This document shows positions 34,063 to 44,478 of a stretch of DNA of 64,000 bases, one piece after another. The translations under genes and the position numbers were made by a program. Numbering within the stretch: position 1 is the stretch's first letter; every line of letters starts with the position of its first letter. Under the pieces are notes generated by a model. The model was not told the DNA's origin and searched no databases. It saw only the letters and a program-made list of their open reading frames with translations. This stretch comes from Streptomyces sp. Mut1. GTDB lineage: Bacteria > Actinomycetota > Actinomycetes > Streptomycetales > Streptomycetaceae. The stretch covers positions 1,674,001 through 1,738,000 of the forward strand of contig NZ_CP120997.1 of assembly GCF_030719295.1 (NCBI RefSeq), in the 5' to 3' direction.

Positions 34063-34569
34063 TCAGGCGTCCCGCGGGGGCGTCCCCTCGTCGTTGCCCC
34101 GGCGGATCGTGCGCAGCGGGCGGCCGGGCCGCCAGGTGCTGATGACGAGGGTGTCGCCGCCCTCCAGGCCGACGCGCACCACCTCGGTGGGCTCGACGCG
34201 GAAGAGGTGGAAGGGCTCGGGGGGCTTGCGCTCCTCGATGAAGCGGGCGAGCACGGCGGGGTCGGTCACCTCGACCGCGCGCCCGGAGATCCGGACGTCC
34301 CCGTCGGCCATCTCGGCGTCCGGCCCCGGGTTGGCGTGCACCGAGAAGCGGGGGTCGCGGCGCAGGTCGAGGGCCTTGCGGGAGTTCGGCATCATGCCGA
34401 GATGCGGTTCGTCCCGCCAGAAGTCGACCTCCAGGCCGGTGAGCCGGGGCGATCCGTCCGTGCGGAGCGTGGCGAGGACGTGGTGGCGGTACCGCGCGAA
34501 CCGCCGGCGCACGGTGTCGGCGAAGACGGGCTCGGCGGTCCGGAAGTCTGTCCAGGAACTCGAAGTCAT
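34063..34569 (-). CDS. Pyridoxamine 5'-phosphate oxidase-like flavin/F420-binding protein
   Basis: A 168-residue split-barrel protein of the PPOX superfamily (RFARYRHHVLATLRTDGSPR, LGMMPNSRKALDLRRDPRFS). Many actinobacterial members bind F420, FMN or haem, and true PLP synthesis is unlikely. The start is ATG 34569. A strong palindrome lies 17 bases upstream, between this gene and the divergent rhomboid gene. Confidence 0.8.
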   Translation of the reverse strand: MTSSSWTDFRTAEPVFADTVRRRFARYRHHVLATLRTDGSPRLTGLEVDFWRDEPHLGMMPNSRKALDLRRDPRFSVHANPGPDAEMADGDVRISGRAVEVTDPAVLARFIEERKPPEPFHLFRVEPTEVVRVGLEGGDTLVISTWRPGRPLRTIRRGNDEGTPPRDA

Positions 34570-34585
34570 GAGGTCATCGAACCCG

Positions 34586-34614
34586 GGAATCCCGACATCC
34601 TCTGTCGGGATTCC
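34586..34614. promoter_or_regulatory. Perfect palindrome in divergent promoter region
   Basis: GGAATCCCGACA and TGTCGGGATTCC are perfect 12-base arms separated by TCCTC. The site lies 16 bases before the PPOX-type gene start and 141 bases before the rhomboid start. It is either a dimer operator or a leader hairpin. Confidence 0.5.
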
Positions 34615-34755
34615 GGCGGGACCTGCCACGGCCCACCCGTTCGGACGCCTTCGCGGCCCGCGGAGCCCGGCTGCGGGGTGCGGTGCCGCGTTCGCTATCT
34701 TGATCGCCGCCGCCCCCACCGGCCTCTGGTCCCCGTACAGACGAAGGAGCCGGCC

Positions 34756-35679
34756 ATGGAGGCCGCCGTCACCACGTGCTACCGCCATCCCTCGTACGAG
34801 ACGTATGTGAGCTGTGTCCGCTGCGAGCGCTTCATCTGCCCGGACTGCATGCGCGAGGCGGCTGTCGGCCATCAGTGCGTGGAGTGCGTGAAGGAGGGGC
34901 ACCGCTCGGTCCGGCAGGCTCGGACGGCGTTCGGCGGTGCGGTGGCGCGCGGCGCGGTGCCGGTCGTCACCTACGTACTGATCGGCCTCAACGTCCTGGG
35001 GTACCTGGCGGAGCTGATCCGTCCGGAGGTCGTGGACCGGTTCTCGATGACGGGGGCCGGGCTGACCGGTCCGGACGGCGGCCGGTACCTGTACGTGAGC
35101 GGGGATCTCCCCGGCTTCGACGTGATCGGCGTACTGGACGGTGAGTGGTACCGGCTGCTGACCGGGTCCTTCCTGCACCTGCCGCCGGGCGATTCCGCGC
35201 TCGGTTCGGTGCCGTTCGGTGTGCTGCACATCGTGTTCAACATGTACGCGCTGTGGAATCTGGGCAGGCTCGTCGAGGAGCAGCTCGGGCGGGCCCGGTA
35301 TCTGGGGCTGTACCTGCTGTCCGCGCTCGGCGGTTCGGTGCTGGTCTACCTGATCGTGCCGTCCGACTCCGTGGTGGGCGCCTCGGGTGCGATCTTCGGT
35401 CTCGCGGCCGCGTTCTACGTGATCAGCCGCCGTCTGGGCCGGGACATGGGGGCGGTCAACCGCTTCCTGGCCGTGTTCCTGATCTGGATGCTGATCTCGG
35501 CGGGCTTCACCTCCTGGCAGGCGCACCTGGGCGGGCTGCTGACCGGGGCGGCGGTGACGGTCGTGTACGCGTACGCCCCCGCCGGGCGGCGTACGGCGGT
35601 GCAGGCGGCCGGGTGTGTGGTGCTGGCGGCGGTGCTGGTGCTTCTGGTGGTCCTCAAGACGTCGGCGCTGACGGGCTGA
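34756..35679 (+). CDS. Rhomboid family intramembrane serine protease
   Basis: A 307-residue membrane protease. The first 60 residues form a small zinc-finger-like cap with several Cys/His (CYRHP, CVRCERFICPDC, HQCVEC), common in actinobacterial rhomboids. Six or seven membrane segments follow. The nucleophile Ser is in VVGASGAIFGL, the catalytic His in SWQAHLGGLLTG, and the oxyanion Asn/His region in HIVFNMYALW. GAAGGAG precedes the ATG at 34756. Confidence 0.92.
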   Translation: MEAAVTTCYRHPSYETYVSCVRCERFICPDCMREAAVGHQCVECVKEGHRSVRQARTAFGGAVARGAVPVVTYVLIGLNVLGYLAELIRPEVVDRFSMTGAGLTGPDGGRYLYVSGDLPGFDVIGVLDGEWYRLLTGSFLHLPPGDSALGSVPFGVLHIVFNMYALWNLGRLVEEQLGRARYLGLYLLSALGGSVLVYLIVPSDSVVGASGAIFGLAAAFYVISRRLGRDMGAVNRFLAVFLIWMLISAGFTSWQAHLGGLLTGAAVTVVYAYAPAGRRTAVQAAGCVVLAAVLVLLVVLKTSALTG

Positions 35680-35715
35680 GCGGGTCCGGGGTGCCAGGTC
35701 TGACACGATGACCGC

Positions 35716-36945
35716 ATGCGGAACGATCACTCCACTTCCGTGGGCCCGCGCCTCGGGGCCCGGGTCCGGCGGCTGCATCCGCTGGACTGGCTGGCGGGCG
35801 GGCTGCTTCTGACCGGAGTGGTCGCCGCGGCGACCGGGCTGCTGCCCGCCGGTCCCGCCCAGGACCAGATGCGGCGCATCGGGCCGCTGCTGGCGTTCCT
35901 GGCCACGGTGATCGTGCTGGCGGAACTGGCGGGCCGGGCCCAGGTCTTCGATGTGGTGGCGGCCTGGGTGGCCCGAGCGGGCCGGGGCCGTTATCCGCTG
36001 CTGTTCGCGCTGTGCGTGGCGTTCGCCTCGCTCACCACGATCACCCTGAACCTGGACACCACGGCCGTCCTGCTCACTCCGGTGATGCTGGCGCTGGCCG
36101 GCCGGGTGGGCATCGCGGCGGTGCCGCTCGCCATGACGACGGTGTGGCTGGCCAACACCGCGAGCCTGCTGCTGCCGGTGTCGAATCTGACCAACCTGCT
36201 GGCGGCGGAACGGGTGGCGCTGTCGCCCACCGGTCTCGCGGCCGTGATGTGGCTGCCGCAGCTGGCCGCGATCGGGGTGACGGCCCTGTGCCTGTGGGTG
36301 TTCTACTGGCGCCGTGGCCGGCGGGGCGCCGACACGTACACCCCGCCGCCGGTGCCCTCCCCCGACGACCGGGTGCTGCTGGGTGTCAGCTCGGTGGCGT
36401 GCGCCGGGTTCCTGCTGGCGATCCTGGTCGTGGACGTGCCGCTGTGGTCGGCCTCGCTGGTGGCGATGGCGGTCGTGGTGGCGGCCTACGCGGTGCGGCG
36501 CCGCGCGGAGCTGCGGCTGTCGCTGGTGCCGTGGCGGCTGCTGGTCCTGGTGCCCGGGATGTTCCTGGTCGTGGAGACGGTCGACGCGCACGGGCTGCAC
36601 GGGCTGCTGGTGCGGGCGCTCGGCTCGGACGACGGCCTCGCGGGCATGCTGCGCACGGCCGGGGTCGGCGCGGGGCTCGCCAACGTGCTGAACAACCTTC
36701 CGGCGTACGTGGCGGGCGAGGCGGTCGTCCCGGCGGGCAACCACCATCAGCTGCTCGCCCTGCTGGTCGGGGTCAACGCGGGCCCGCTGGTCACGCCGTG
36801 GGGGTCGCTGGCGACGCTGCTGTGGTTCGAGCGGTGCCGGTGGCAGGGGACGCGCATCGGGGTGCGGCGGTTCGCGCTGACCGGTCTGGTGCTGGCGGTG
36901 GGGGCGACGGGCGCCGCCACCTGTGCGCTGGCCCTGACCGTCTGA
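35716..36945 (+). CDS. ArsB/SLC13-type ion transporter
   Basis: A 409-residue protein with about ten or eleven membrane segments of the ion-transporter superfamily (SLC13/ArsB/CitM). It has the twin helical-hairpin motifs TLNLDTTAVLLTPV and ANVLNNLPAYVAGEAVV, and the loops TASLLLPVSNLTNLL and GVNAGPLVTPWGSLATLLW that form the substrate site. Arsenite or dicarboxylate export/uptake are both possible. No ars regulator or reductase is adjacent, so arsenic resistance is not supported by context. Confidence 0.83.
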   Translation: MRNDHSTSVGPRLGARVRRLHPLDWLAGGLLLTGVVAAATGLLPAGPAQDQMRRIGPLLAFLATVIVLAELAGRAQVFDVVAAWVARAGRGRYPLLFALCVAFASLTTITLNLDTTAVLLTPVMLALAGRVGIAAVPLAMTTVWLANTASLLLPVSNLTNLLAAERVALSPTGLAAVMWLPQLAAIGVTALCLWVFYWRRGRRGADTYTPPPVPSPDDRVLLGVSSVACAGFLLAILVVDVPLWSASLVAMAVVVAAYAVRRRAELRLSLVPWRLLVLVPGMFLVVETVDAHGLHGLLVRALGSDDGLAGMLRTAGVGAGLANVLNNLPAYVAGEAVVPAGNHHQLLALLVGVNAGPLVTPWGSLATLLWFERCRWQGTRIGVRRFALTGLVLAVGATGAATCALALTV

Positions 36946-36976
36946 GGCCGGGCGGCGCCCGGCCCCGAATGCGCCA

Positions 36977-37018
36977 CGGCGCCTGCCGAATCGTCCGGTC
37001 GGGGACGGGCAGGCGCCG
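36977..37018. terminator. Bidirectional terminator between transporter gene and gltD
   Basis: Eleven-base arms CGGCGCCTGCC (36977-36987) and GGCAGGCGCCG (37008-37018) lie between the convergent transporter and gltD genes. Confidence 0.65.
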
Positions 37019-37062
37019 CGTTCAGTTCCGCACGCCGTTGTACGGGACGTCTGTGTGCCGTG

Positions 37063-38523
37063 TCAGACCATCAGCGAACGGTCCGTCGGGCGGATCGGGG
37101 CCGGCAGTGCGCTGGCTCCGGTCAGGAAGCGGTCCACGCCGCGTGCCGCGGAGCGGCCCTCGGCGATGGCCCACACGATGAGGGACTGGCCGCGGCCCGC
37201 GTCTCCGGCGACGAAGACGCCGCCGACGTTGGTGGCGTAGTCCTCGTCACGGGCGACGTTGCCCCGTGCGTCGAGCTCCAGACCGAACTGCTGGACCAGG
37301 CCGTTGGCCTGGTCGGTGCCGGTGAAGCCCATCGCGAGCGTGACCAGCTGCGCGGGAATGGTCCGCTCGGTGCCGGGCTTCTGCTCCAGCTTACCGTCCT
37401 TGAACTCCACCTCGACGAGGTGGAGGGCCTGGACGTTGCCGTCCTCGTCGCCCTCGAAGTGCGTGGTCGAGACGGAGTAGACCCGCTCGCCGCCCTCCTC
37501 GTGCGCGGAGGTGACCTTGTAGAGCATGGGGAAGGTCGGCCAGGGCTGGTTGGCGTTCCGCTCCTCGCCCGGCCGGGGCATGATCTCCAGCTGGGTGACG
37601 GACAGGGCGCCCTGGCGGTGTGCGGTGCCGACGCAGTCGGCGCCGGTGTCGCCGCCGCCGATGACGACGACGTGCTTGCCCTCGGCGGTGATCGGGGAGA
37701 CCGTCAGGTCGCCCTCCTGCACCTTGTTGGCGAGCGGCAGGTACTCCATCGCGAAGTGCACGCCGTTCAGCTCACGGCCCGGGACGGGCAGGTCGCGCGA
37801 GACGGTGGCGCCGGCGGCGATGACCACGGCGTCGTAGCGGCGGCGCAGCTTCGCGGCGTCGATGTCCCGGCCGATCTCGGTCTCGGTGCGGAACTTGGTG
37901 CCCTCCGCGCGCATCTGCTCGACGCGGCGGTTGATGTGCGACTTCTCCATCTTGAACTCGGGGATGCCGTAGCGCAGGAGGCCCCCGATGCGGTCCGCCC
38001 GCTCGTAGACGGCGACCGTGTGGCCGGCCCGGGTCAGCTGCTGGGCGGCGGCGAGTCCGGCCGGGCCGGAGCCGATGACGGCGACGGTCTTGCCGGAGAG
38101 GCGCTCGGGCGGCTGCGGGGTGACGTCGCCGTTGCCCCACGCCTTGTCGATGATCGAGACCTCGACGTTCTTGATGGTGACGGCCGGCTGGTTGATGCCG
38201 AGCACGCACGCCGACTCGCAGGGGGCCGGGCACAGCCGCCCGGTGAACTCCGGGAAGTTGTTCGTGGCGTGCAGCCGCTCGGACGCGGCGGACCAGTCCT
38301 CGCGGTAGGCGTAGTCGTTCCACTCGGGGATGAGGTTTCCGAGCGGGCAGCCGTTGTGGCAGAACGGGATGCCGCAGTCCATGCAGCGGCCGGCCTGCTT
38401 GCTGATGATCGGGAGCAGCGAGCCGGGAACGTAGACCTCGTTCCAGTCCTTGACGCGCTCGCCCACCGGGCGGGTCTCGGCGACCTCGCGGCCGGTGGTC
38501 AGGAAGCCCTTGGGGTCAGCCAT
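37063..38523 (-). CDS. gltD: Glutamate synthase (NADPH), small subunit
   Basis: Delivers electrons from NADPH to the large subunit. The 486 residues show two N-terminal cysteine clusters for 4Fe-4S centres ([17 protein letters not shown] and [13 protein letters not shown]), an FAD motif ([13 protein letters not shown]) and an NADPH motif ([13 protein letters not shown]). It overlaps gltB by eight bases and is downstream of it, the standard gltBD order. Confidence 0.96.
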   Translation of the reverse strand: MADPKGFLTTGREVAETRPVGERVKDWNEVYVPGSLLPIISKQAGRCMDCGIPFCHNGCPLGNLIPEWNDYAYREDWSAASERLHATNNFPEFTGRLCPAPCESACVLGINQPAVTIKNVEVSIIDKAWGNGDVTPQPPERLSGKTVAVIGSGPAGLAAAQQLTRAGHTVAVYERADRIGGLLRYGIPEFKMEKSHINRRVEQMRAEGTKFRTETEIGRDIDAAKLRRRYDAVVIAAGATVSRDLPVPGRELNGVHFAMEYLPLANKVQEGDLTVSPITAEGKHVVVIGGGDTGADCVGTAHRQGALSVTQLEIMPRPGEERNANQPWPTFPMLYKVTSAHEEGGERVYSVSTTHFEGDEDGNVQALHLVEVEFKDGKLEQKPGTERTIPAQLVTLAMGFTGTDQANGLVQQFGLELDARGNVARDEDYATNVGGVFVAGDAGRGQSLIVWAIAEGRSAARGVDRFLTGASALPAPIRPTDRSLMV

Positions 38524-41500
38524 TGGTCGCCGCCTCCATCATCTTCTCGGTGGTCTCCTGCTCGGAGAGACCGGCGAGCTCAGCGGCGTCCTTGGCGGCG
38601 AGCACTGCCTTGTAGGTGGACGGGATGATCTTGCTGAAGCGGGCCACTGCGGTGTCCCACTCGGCGAGGAGCTTCCCGGCGACAGTGGAGCCGGTCTCCT
38701 CCTGGTGGCGGCGCACGACGTCGTGCAGCCACTGCTTGTCGGTGCCGGTGAGCTCCTCGACCGCGCCGAGGTTGCCGGCGTTGACGTTGTCGCGGTTCAG
38801 GTCGATGACGTAGGCGACGCCGCCGGACATGCCGGCCGCGAAGTTGCGTCCGGTCTCGCCGAGCACCACGGCGTGGCCGCCGGTCATGTACTCGCAGCCG
38901 TGGTCGCCCACGCCTTCGGAGACGACGGTGGCGCCGGAGTTGCGGACGCAGAACCGCTCACCGGTACGGCCGCGCAGGAACAGCTCGCCGCCGGTCGCGC
39001 CGTAGGCGATGGTGTTGCCCGCGATGGTGGAGTACTCGGCGAGGTGGTCGGCGCCGCGGTCCGGGCGGACGATGACGCGGCCGCCGGACAGGCCCTTGCC
39101 GACGTAGTCGTTGGCGTCGCCCTCCAGGCGCAGGGTGACGCCGCTGGGCAGGAAGGCGCCGAAGGACTGGCCGGCGGAGCCGGTGAAGGTGATGTCGATG
39201 GTGTCCTCGGGCAGGCCCGCACCGCCGAACTTCTTCGTCACCTCGTGGCCGAGCATGGTGCCGACCGTCCGGTTGATGTTGCGTACGGCGATCTGCGCGC
39301 GGACCGGCTGGGCGCTCTCGGGGCTGTCAGCCTTGAGGGCGTCGGCCGCGAGCTTGATCAGCTCGTTGTCGAGGGCCTTGGCCAGTCCGTGGTCCTGCTC
39401 GGTGTTCCGGTACCGGACCGCGCTCTCGGGCAGCTCGGGGACGTAGAACAGCGGGGCGAGGTCCAGGCCCTGCGCCTTCCAGTGCGTGACGGCGCGGTCG
39501 GTGTCGAGCAGCTCGGCGTGGCCGACGGCCTCCTCGATCGTCCGGAAGCCGAGCTCGGCGAGGAGTTCGCGGACCTCCTGGGCGATGAACTCGAAGAAGT
39601 TGACGATGTACTCGGCCTTGCCGGAGAAGCGGTCGCGGAGGACCGGGTTCTGGGTGGCGATGCCGACCGGGCAGGTGTCGAGGTGGCAGACGCGCATCAT
39701 GACGCAGCCGGAGACGACGAGCGGGGCGGTCGCGAAGCCGAACTCCTCTGCGCCGAGCAGCGCGGCGATGACGACGTCGCGGCCGGTCTTGAGCTGTCCG
39801 TCGGTCTGTACGACGATGCGGTCGCGCAGGCCGTTGAGCAGCAGCGTCTGCTGGGTCTCGGCGAGGCCCAGCTCCCAGGGGCCGCCCGCGTGCTTGAGCG
39901 AGGTGAGCGGGGAGGCGCCCGTTCCGCCGTCGTGGCCGGAGATGAGGACGACGTCCGCGTGGGCCTTGGAGACACCGGCCGCGACCGTGCCGACGCCGAC
40001 CTCGGAGACCAGCTTCACGTGGATGCGGGCCGCCGGGTTGGCGTTCTTGAGGTCGTGGATCAGCTGGGCCAGGTCCTCGATGGAGTAGATGTCGTGGTGC
40101 GGGGGCGGGGAGATGAGGCCGACGCCCGGGGTGGAGTGCCGGGTCTTGGCGACCCAGGGGTAGACCTTGTGGCCGGGCAGCTGGCCGCCCTCGCCGGGCT
40201 TGGCGCCCTGGGCCATCTTGATCTGGATGTCGTCCGCGTTGACCAGGTACTCGCTGGTGACACCGAAGCGGCCGGAGGCGACCTGCTTGATGGACGAGCG
40301 GCGGGCCGGGTCGTAGAGGCGGTCGGCGTCCTCGCCGCCCTCGCCGGTGTTGGACTTGCCGCCCAGCTGGTTCATGGCGATGGCGAGGGTCTCGTGCGCC
40401 TCGCGGGAGATCGAGCCGTAGGACATGGCGCCCGTGGAGAAGCGCTTGACGATGTCCGCGACGGACTCGACCTCTTCGATGTCGATCGCCTCGCGGTCCG
40501 GCTTGAAGCCGAACAGGCCGCGCAGCGTCATCAGCCGCTCGGACTGCTCGTTCACCCGGTCCGTGTACTTCTTGAAGATGTCGTACCGGCGGTTGCGGGT
40601 GGCGTGCTGGAGGCGGAAGACCGTCTCCGGGTCGAACAGGTGCGGCTCGCCCTCGCGGCGCCACTGGTACTCGCCGCCGATCTCCAGCGCGCGGTGCGAC
40701 GCGGAGATGCCGGAGGCGGGGTAGCCCTTGGTGTGCCGGGCGGCGACCTCCCTGGCGACGACGTCGAGCCCGGCGCCGCCGATCTTGGTGGCGGTGCCGT
40801 TGAAGTACCGGTCGACGAAGGCCTGGTCGAGGCCGACGGCCTCGAAGACCTGGGCGCCCCGGTAGGAGGCGACGGTGGAGATGCCCATCTTGGACATGAC
40901 CTTCAGGACGCCCTTGCCCAGGGCGTGGATGAGGTTGCGGATGGCCTGCTCGGCCTCGATGCCCTCGATGAAGGTGCCGGCGCGAACCAGGTCCTCGACG
41001 GACTCCATGGCCAGGTACGGGTTGACGGCGGCGGCGCCGTAGCCGATCAGCAGCGCGACGTGGTGGACCTCGCGGACGTCACCGGCCTCGACCAGCAGGC
41101 CCACCTGGGTGCGCTGCTTGGTGCGGATGAGGTGGTGGTGGACGGCGGAGGTGAGCAGCAGCGAGGGGATCGGCGCGTGCTCGGCGTCGGAGTGCCGGTC
41201 GGACAGGACGATCAGGCGGGCGCCGTCCTCGATGGAGGCGTCGACCTCGGTGCAGATCTCCTCGATCCGCGCGGCCAGCGCCTCGCCGCCGCCGCCCACC
41301 CGGTACAGGCCGGAGAGCGTGGCGGCCTTCATGCCCGGCATGTCGCCGTCGGCGTTGATGTGTATGAGCTTGGCCAGCTCGTCGTTGTCGATCACCGGGA
41401 ACGGGAGCGCGACGCTGCGGCAGGAGGCGGCGCCCGGCTCCAGGAGGTTGCCCGAGGGGCCCAGCACGGAGCGCAGCGAGGTGACGAGCTCCTCGCGGAT

Positions 41501-43075
41501 GGCGTCCAGCGGCGGGTTGGTGACCTGTGCGAAGAGCTGGGTGAAGTAGTCGAAGAGCAGCCGGGGGCGGGCCGAGAGCGCGGCGATGGGCGAGTCGGTG
41601 CCCATGGAGCCGAGCGGTTCGCCAGCGGTGCGGGCCATCGGGGCGAGGATGACGCGCAGCTCTTCCTCGGTGTAGCCGAAGGTCTGCTGGCGGCGGGTGA
41701 CGGAGGCGTGCGTGTGCACGATGTGCTCCCGCTCGGGGAGGTCCTCCAGTTCGATCTCGCCGGTCTCCAGCCACTCCTGGTAGGGGTGCTCGGCGGCGAG
41801 GGACGCCTTGATCTCGTCGTCCTCGATGATGCGGTGCTCGGCGGTGTCCACGAGGAACATCCGGCCGGGCTGGAGGCGGCCCTTGCGGACGACCTTGGCG
41901 GGGTCGATGTCCAGGACGCCGACCTCGGAGGAGAGCACGACGAGGCCGTCGTCGGTGACCCAGTAACGGCCGGGGCGCAGGCCGTTGCGGTCGAGGACCG
42001 CGCCGACCTGGACGCCGTCGGTGAAGGTGACGCAGGCCGGGCCGTCCCAGGGCTCCATCATCGCGGAGTGGTACTGGTAGAAGGCGCGCCGTGCTGTATC
42101 CATGGAGTCGTGGTTCTCCCACGCCTCGGGGACCATCATCAGCACCGAGTGCGGCAGCGAGCGGCCGCCGAGGTGGAGCAGCTCCAGGACCTCGTCGAAG
42201 GAGGCGGAGTCGGAGGCGTCGGGGGTGCAGACGGGGAAGATCCGGTCGAGGGGCGCGTCACCGAAGAGGCCGGAGGCGAGCTGGGACTCGCGGGCCTTCA
42301 TCCAGTTGCGGTTGCCCTTGACCGTGTTGATCTCGCCGTTGTGCGCGACGAAGCGGTACGGGTGTGCGAGCGGCCAGCTCGGGAAGGTGTTCGTCGAGAA
42401 GCGCGAGTGGACCAGCGCGACGGCGGTGGCGAAGCGGGGGTCGGAGAGGTCCGGGAAGAAAGGTTCCAGCTGCCCGGTGGTGAGCATCCCCTTGTAGACG
42501 ATCGTGCGGGCGGAGAGCGACGGGAAGTAGACCCCGGCCTCACGCTCGGCGCGCTTGCGCAGCGCGAAGGCCTTGCGGTCCAGGGCGATGCCGGTGCTCT
42601 CGCCGTCCGCCACGAACAGCTGGCGGAACTCGGGCATGGTGGCGCGGGCGCCGTTGCCGAGGATGTCCGGGGTGACCGGGACCTCGCGCCAGCCGAGGAC
42701 GTTCAGGCCCTCCTCGCCCGCGATCCGTTCCAGGGCGTCGACAGCGGCGGCGGAGTCGTCGGCGGGCAGGAAGGCGATGCCGACGGCGTAGGCGCCGGCG
42801 TCGGGGAGGGCGAAGGGGGCTTCGGCGCGCAGGAAGGCGTCCGGCACCTGGAGGAGGATTCCGGCGCCGTCACCGGAGTCCGGCTCGGATCCGGTGGCTC
42901 CGCGGTGTTCGAGGTTGCGCAGGACGGTCAGCGCCTGCTCGACCATCTCGTGGCCGGGCACACCGGTCAGTGTGGCTACGAAGCCCACGCCACAGGCGTC
43001 GTGCTCGTTGCGGGGGTCGTACATTCCCTGCGGGGCGGGGCGACCGTCCATGGGCGACCAGGCGTCGGTGCGCAT
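38516..43075 (-). CDS. gltB: Glutamate synthase, large subunit
   Basis: Transfers the glutamine amide nitrogen to 2-oxoglutarate to give two glutamates, the GOGAT step of ammonium assimilation. In 1519 residues it has the amidotransferase domain with catalytic Cys28 (EHDACGVGF, after a short leader that is removed in the family), the FMN synthase domain ([19 protein letters not shown]), the 3Fe-4S cysteines ([15 protein letters not shown]) and a C-terminal beta-helix domain. A promoter candidate lies about 70 bases upstream. Confidence 0.97.
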   Translation of the reverse strand: MRTDAWSPMDGRPAPQGMYDPRNEHDACGVGFVATLTGVPGHEMVEQALTVLRNLEHRGATGSEPDSGDGAGILLQVPDAFLRAEAPFALPDAGAYAVGIAFLPADDSAAAVDALERIAGEEGLNVLGWREVPVTPDILGNGARATMPEFRQLFVADGESTGIALDRKAFALRKRAEREAGVYFPSLSARTIVYKGMLTTGQLEPFFPDLSDPRFATAVALVHSRFSTNTFPSWPLAHPYRFVAHNGEINTVKGNRNWMKARESQLASGLFGDAPLDRIFPVCTPDASDSASFDEVLELLHLGGRSLPHSVLMMVPEAWENHDSMDTARRAFYQYHSAMMEPWDGPACVTFTDGVQVGAVLDRNGLRPGRYWVTDDGLVVLSSEVGVLDIDPAKVVRKGRLQPGRMFLVDTAEHRIIEDDEIKASLAAEHPYQEWLETGEIELEDLPEREHIVHTHASVTRRQQTFGYTEEELRVILAPMARTAGEPLGSMGTDSPIAALSARPRLLFDYFTQLFAQVTNPPLDAIREELVTSLRSVLGPSGNLLEPGAASCRSVALPFPVIDNDELAKLIHINADGDMPGMKAATLSGLYRVGGGGEALAARIEEICTEVDASIEDGARLIVLSDRHSDAEHAPIPSLLLTSAVHHHLIRTKQRTQVGLLVEAGDVREVHHVALLIGYGAAAVNPYLAMESVEDLVRAGTFIEGIEAEQAIRNLIHALGKGVLKVMSKMGISTVASYRGAQVFEAVGLDQAFVDRYFNGTATKIGGAGLDVVAREVAARHTKGYPASGISASHRALEIGGEYQWRREGEPHLFDPETVFRLQHATRNRRYDIFKKYTDRVNEQSERLMTLRGLFGFKPDREAIDIEEVESVADIVKRFSTGAMSYGSISREAHETLAIAMNQLGGKSNTGEGGEDADRLYDPARRSSIKQVASGRFGVTSEYLVNADDIQIKMAQGAKPGEGGQLPGHKVYPWVAKTRHSTPGVGLISPPPHHDIYSIEDLAQLIHDLKNANPAARIHVKLVSEVGVGTVAAGVSKAHADVVLISGHDGGTGASPLTSLKHAGGPWELGLAETQQTLLLNGLRDRIVVQTDGQLKTGRDVVIAALLGAEEFGFATAPLVVSGCVMMRVCHLDTCPVGIATQNPVLRDRFSGKAEYIVNFFEFIAQEVRELLAELGFRTIEEAVGHAELLDTDRAVTHWKAQGLDLAPLFYVPELPESAVRYRNTEQDHGLAKALDNELIKLAADALKADSPESAQPVRAQIAVRNINRTVGTMLGHEVTKKFGGAGLPEDTIDITFTGSAGQSFGAFLPSGVTLRLEGDANDYVGKGLSGGRVIVRPDRGADHLAEYSTIAGNTIAYGATGGELFLRGRTGERFCVRNSGATVVSEGVGDHGCEYMTGGHAVVLGETGRNFAAGMSGGVAYVIDLNRDNVNAGNLGAVEELTGTDKQWLHDVVRRHQEETGSTVAGKLLAEWDTAVARFSKIIPSTYKAVLAAKDAAELAGLSEQETTEKMMEAATNG

Positions 43076-43473
43076 CGGCTCTCCCGTCGTCGTCGTGGCA
43101 TATGCAGTGCCGAGGGACGACGTTGGCCCTCTGCGAAAGTTGGTGCAGATTACATGATGGGTCGCTTCTCACAAAGCGGATGGATCGTCCAACATACGGA
43201 CACCGTCGATGACGGTGGGAGGGTCGCTGTCGGAGGATCGGCGCCCGGGACCCGAGAAACCCAGGCGACGTTGCCTGTGGTGTCTACGGCTCTTGCCCGG
43301 TGGGAGAGAAAACGAAACCGCCGGGTAATGGCTACTTATGTGTAGCCCTGCATAGAGACTCATTTTACGGCGCGTGCGGCCGTCACGCCCAGTGGCGCGG
43401 ACCAAGACGTACGTCACACGGATGGCGCGCGGATGAGGCCGTTACGGGCCGATCGCGTGAGCGCGAGGCGGTC
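43076..43473 (-). promoter_or_regulatory. gltB upstream region with promoter candidate
   Basis: This 398-base stretch holds no gene that I can support. On the minus strand, TTGTGA (43174-43169) and TAATCT (43152-43147) are spaced by 16 bases and would start transcription about 65 bases before gltB. The remainder is less GC-rich than coding DNA around it and includes the end region of the VIT-type gene. No GlnR box was recognised. Confidence 0.4.
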
Positions 43474-44208
43474 TCAGCCTCCGACGGCCACACCGAACAG
43501 CGCGCCGAGCCCGTAGGTGATCGCGGCGGCCGCGCCACCGAGCGTCAGCTGCCGCAGCCCGCTGAACCACCAGCTGCGGGCCGTGACCCGGGCCACCACG
43601 GCACCGCAGCCGAACAGCCCCACCAGGGCGAGCAGCACGGCCGACCACAGGGTGTCCGCGCCCAGCAGGTAGGGCAGGACCGGCAGCAGCGCGCCCAGCG
43701 CGAAGGCGCCGAACGAGGACACGGCCGCCACCAGCGGGGAGGGCAGGTCGCCGGGGTCGATGCCCAGCTCCTCGCGGGCGTGTATTTCGAGGGCCTGCTC
43801 GGGGTCGCGCGAGAGCTGCCGGGCGACCTCACGGGCCAGCACCGGCTCGACACCCCGGGACACGTAGAGCTCGGCCAGCTCCCGCTCCTCGTCCACCGGG
43901 TGCTTGCGCAGCTCGCGCCGCTCGACGTCCAGCTCCGCCTCGACCAGCTCGCGCTGGGAGGCCACGGAGGTGTATTCGCCGGCCGCCATGGAGAAGGCGC
44001 CCGCGGCCAGACCGGCCAGGCCCGTGATGACGATGGTGCGGTGCGAGACGGCGCCGCCCGCGACACCGGTCATCAGGGCCAGGTTCGAGACGAGCCCGTC
44101 CATCGCGCCGAAGACCGCGGGACGCAGCCAGCCGCCGTTGACGTCACGGTGGGTGTGGTTGTCCCGGTGTGCCTCGTGCAGTACGGCGTCGGTCTCGATG
44201 ATGGCCAC
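43474..44208 (-). CDS. VIT1/CCC1-type divalent metal transporter
   Basis: A 244-residue membrane protein of the vacuolar iron transporter family, moving Fe2+ or Mn2+ across the cytoplasmic membrane, probably outward. An N-terminal pair of helices (PAVFGAMDGLVSNLALMTGV, AGLAAGAFSMAAGEYTSVAS) precedes a cytoplasmic metal-binding helical segment rich in Glu/Arg (about 85-150). Three C-terminal helices follow. The ATG is 44208. Its leader contains the inverted repeat that also precedes the opposite operon. Confidence 0.86.
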   Translation of the reverse strand: MAIIETDAVLHEAHRDNHTHRDVNGGWLRPAVFGAMDGLVSNLALMTGVAGGAVSHRTIVITGLAGLAAGAFSMAAGEYTSVASQRELVEAELDVERRELRKHPVDEERELAELYVSRGVEPVLAREVARQLSRDPEQALEIHAREELGIDPGDLPSPLVAAVSSFGAFALGALLPVLPYLLGADTLWSAVLLALVGLFGCGAVVARVTARSWWFSGLRQLTLGGAAAAITYGLGALFGVAVGG

Positions 44209-44284
44209 AGCTGTCCCTCTCCCCTTCTCCGGGAACGGCGTTCACCCGCTCCGCCCCCGCTCGACACCATCGAAAGTACGCACG

Positions 44285-44389
44285 AAAAAGGGCCCCCGCC
44301 AGCAAGGAAGGCCGTACTTACCACCCTGCGTAACCGGATAGGTACGGCTTGCCTTGCTGTCCGGAAGGTTTCATCCGACTGGGCTTTTT
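44285..44389 (+). promoter_or_regulatory. Long inverted repeat / candidate structured leader between VIT gene and ARH operon
   Basis: In the 270-base divergent gap, 18-base arms at 44300-44317 and 44342-44359 pair with two mismatches (CAGCAAGG and CCTTGCTG at the base, GCCGTAC and GTACGGC at the top). TTAC/GTAA extends the stem inward. AAAAAG (44285-44290) can pair with CTTTTT (44384-44389) to close an outer stem. On the minus strand a run of T (44290-44286) follows GC-rich sequence. It could be a leader RNA for either gene or a protein-binding dyad; no known riboswitch class was recognised. Confidence 0.5.
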
Positions 44390-44478
44390 GTACGGATAAC
44401 CGGCCTTCGCGCGCGCTCCGCGTGGAACGGATCCCACAGAGACGAGAACTGGCTCGGTACGAGCGAAGGGTCGACGCG

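Noticed and set aside
35716..36945. Arsenic resistance locus
   Set aside because: The transporter resembles ArsB distantly, but no arsR, arsC or arsenic genes adjoin it.
38450..43345. A 1631-codon open frame opposite gltD/gltB
   Set aside because: It is the antisense frame of two clear glutamate synthase genes and its translation is Gly/Ala/Val/Asp-biased with no domain; this is a usual artefact of high GC.
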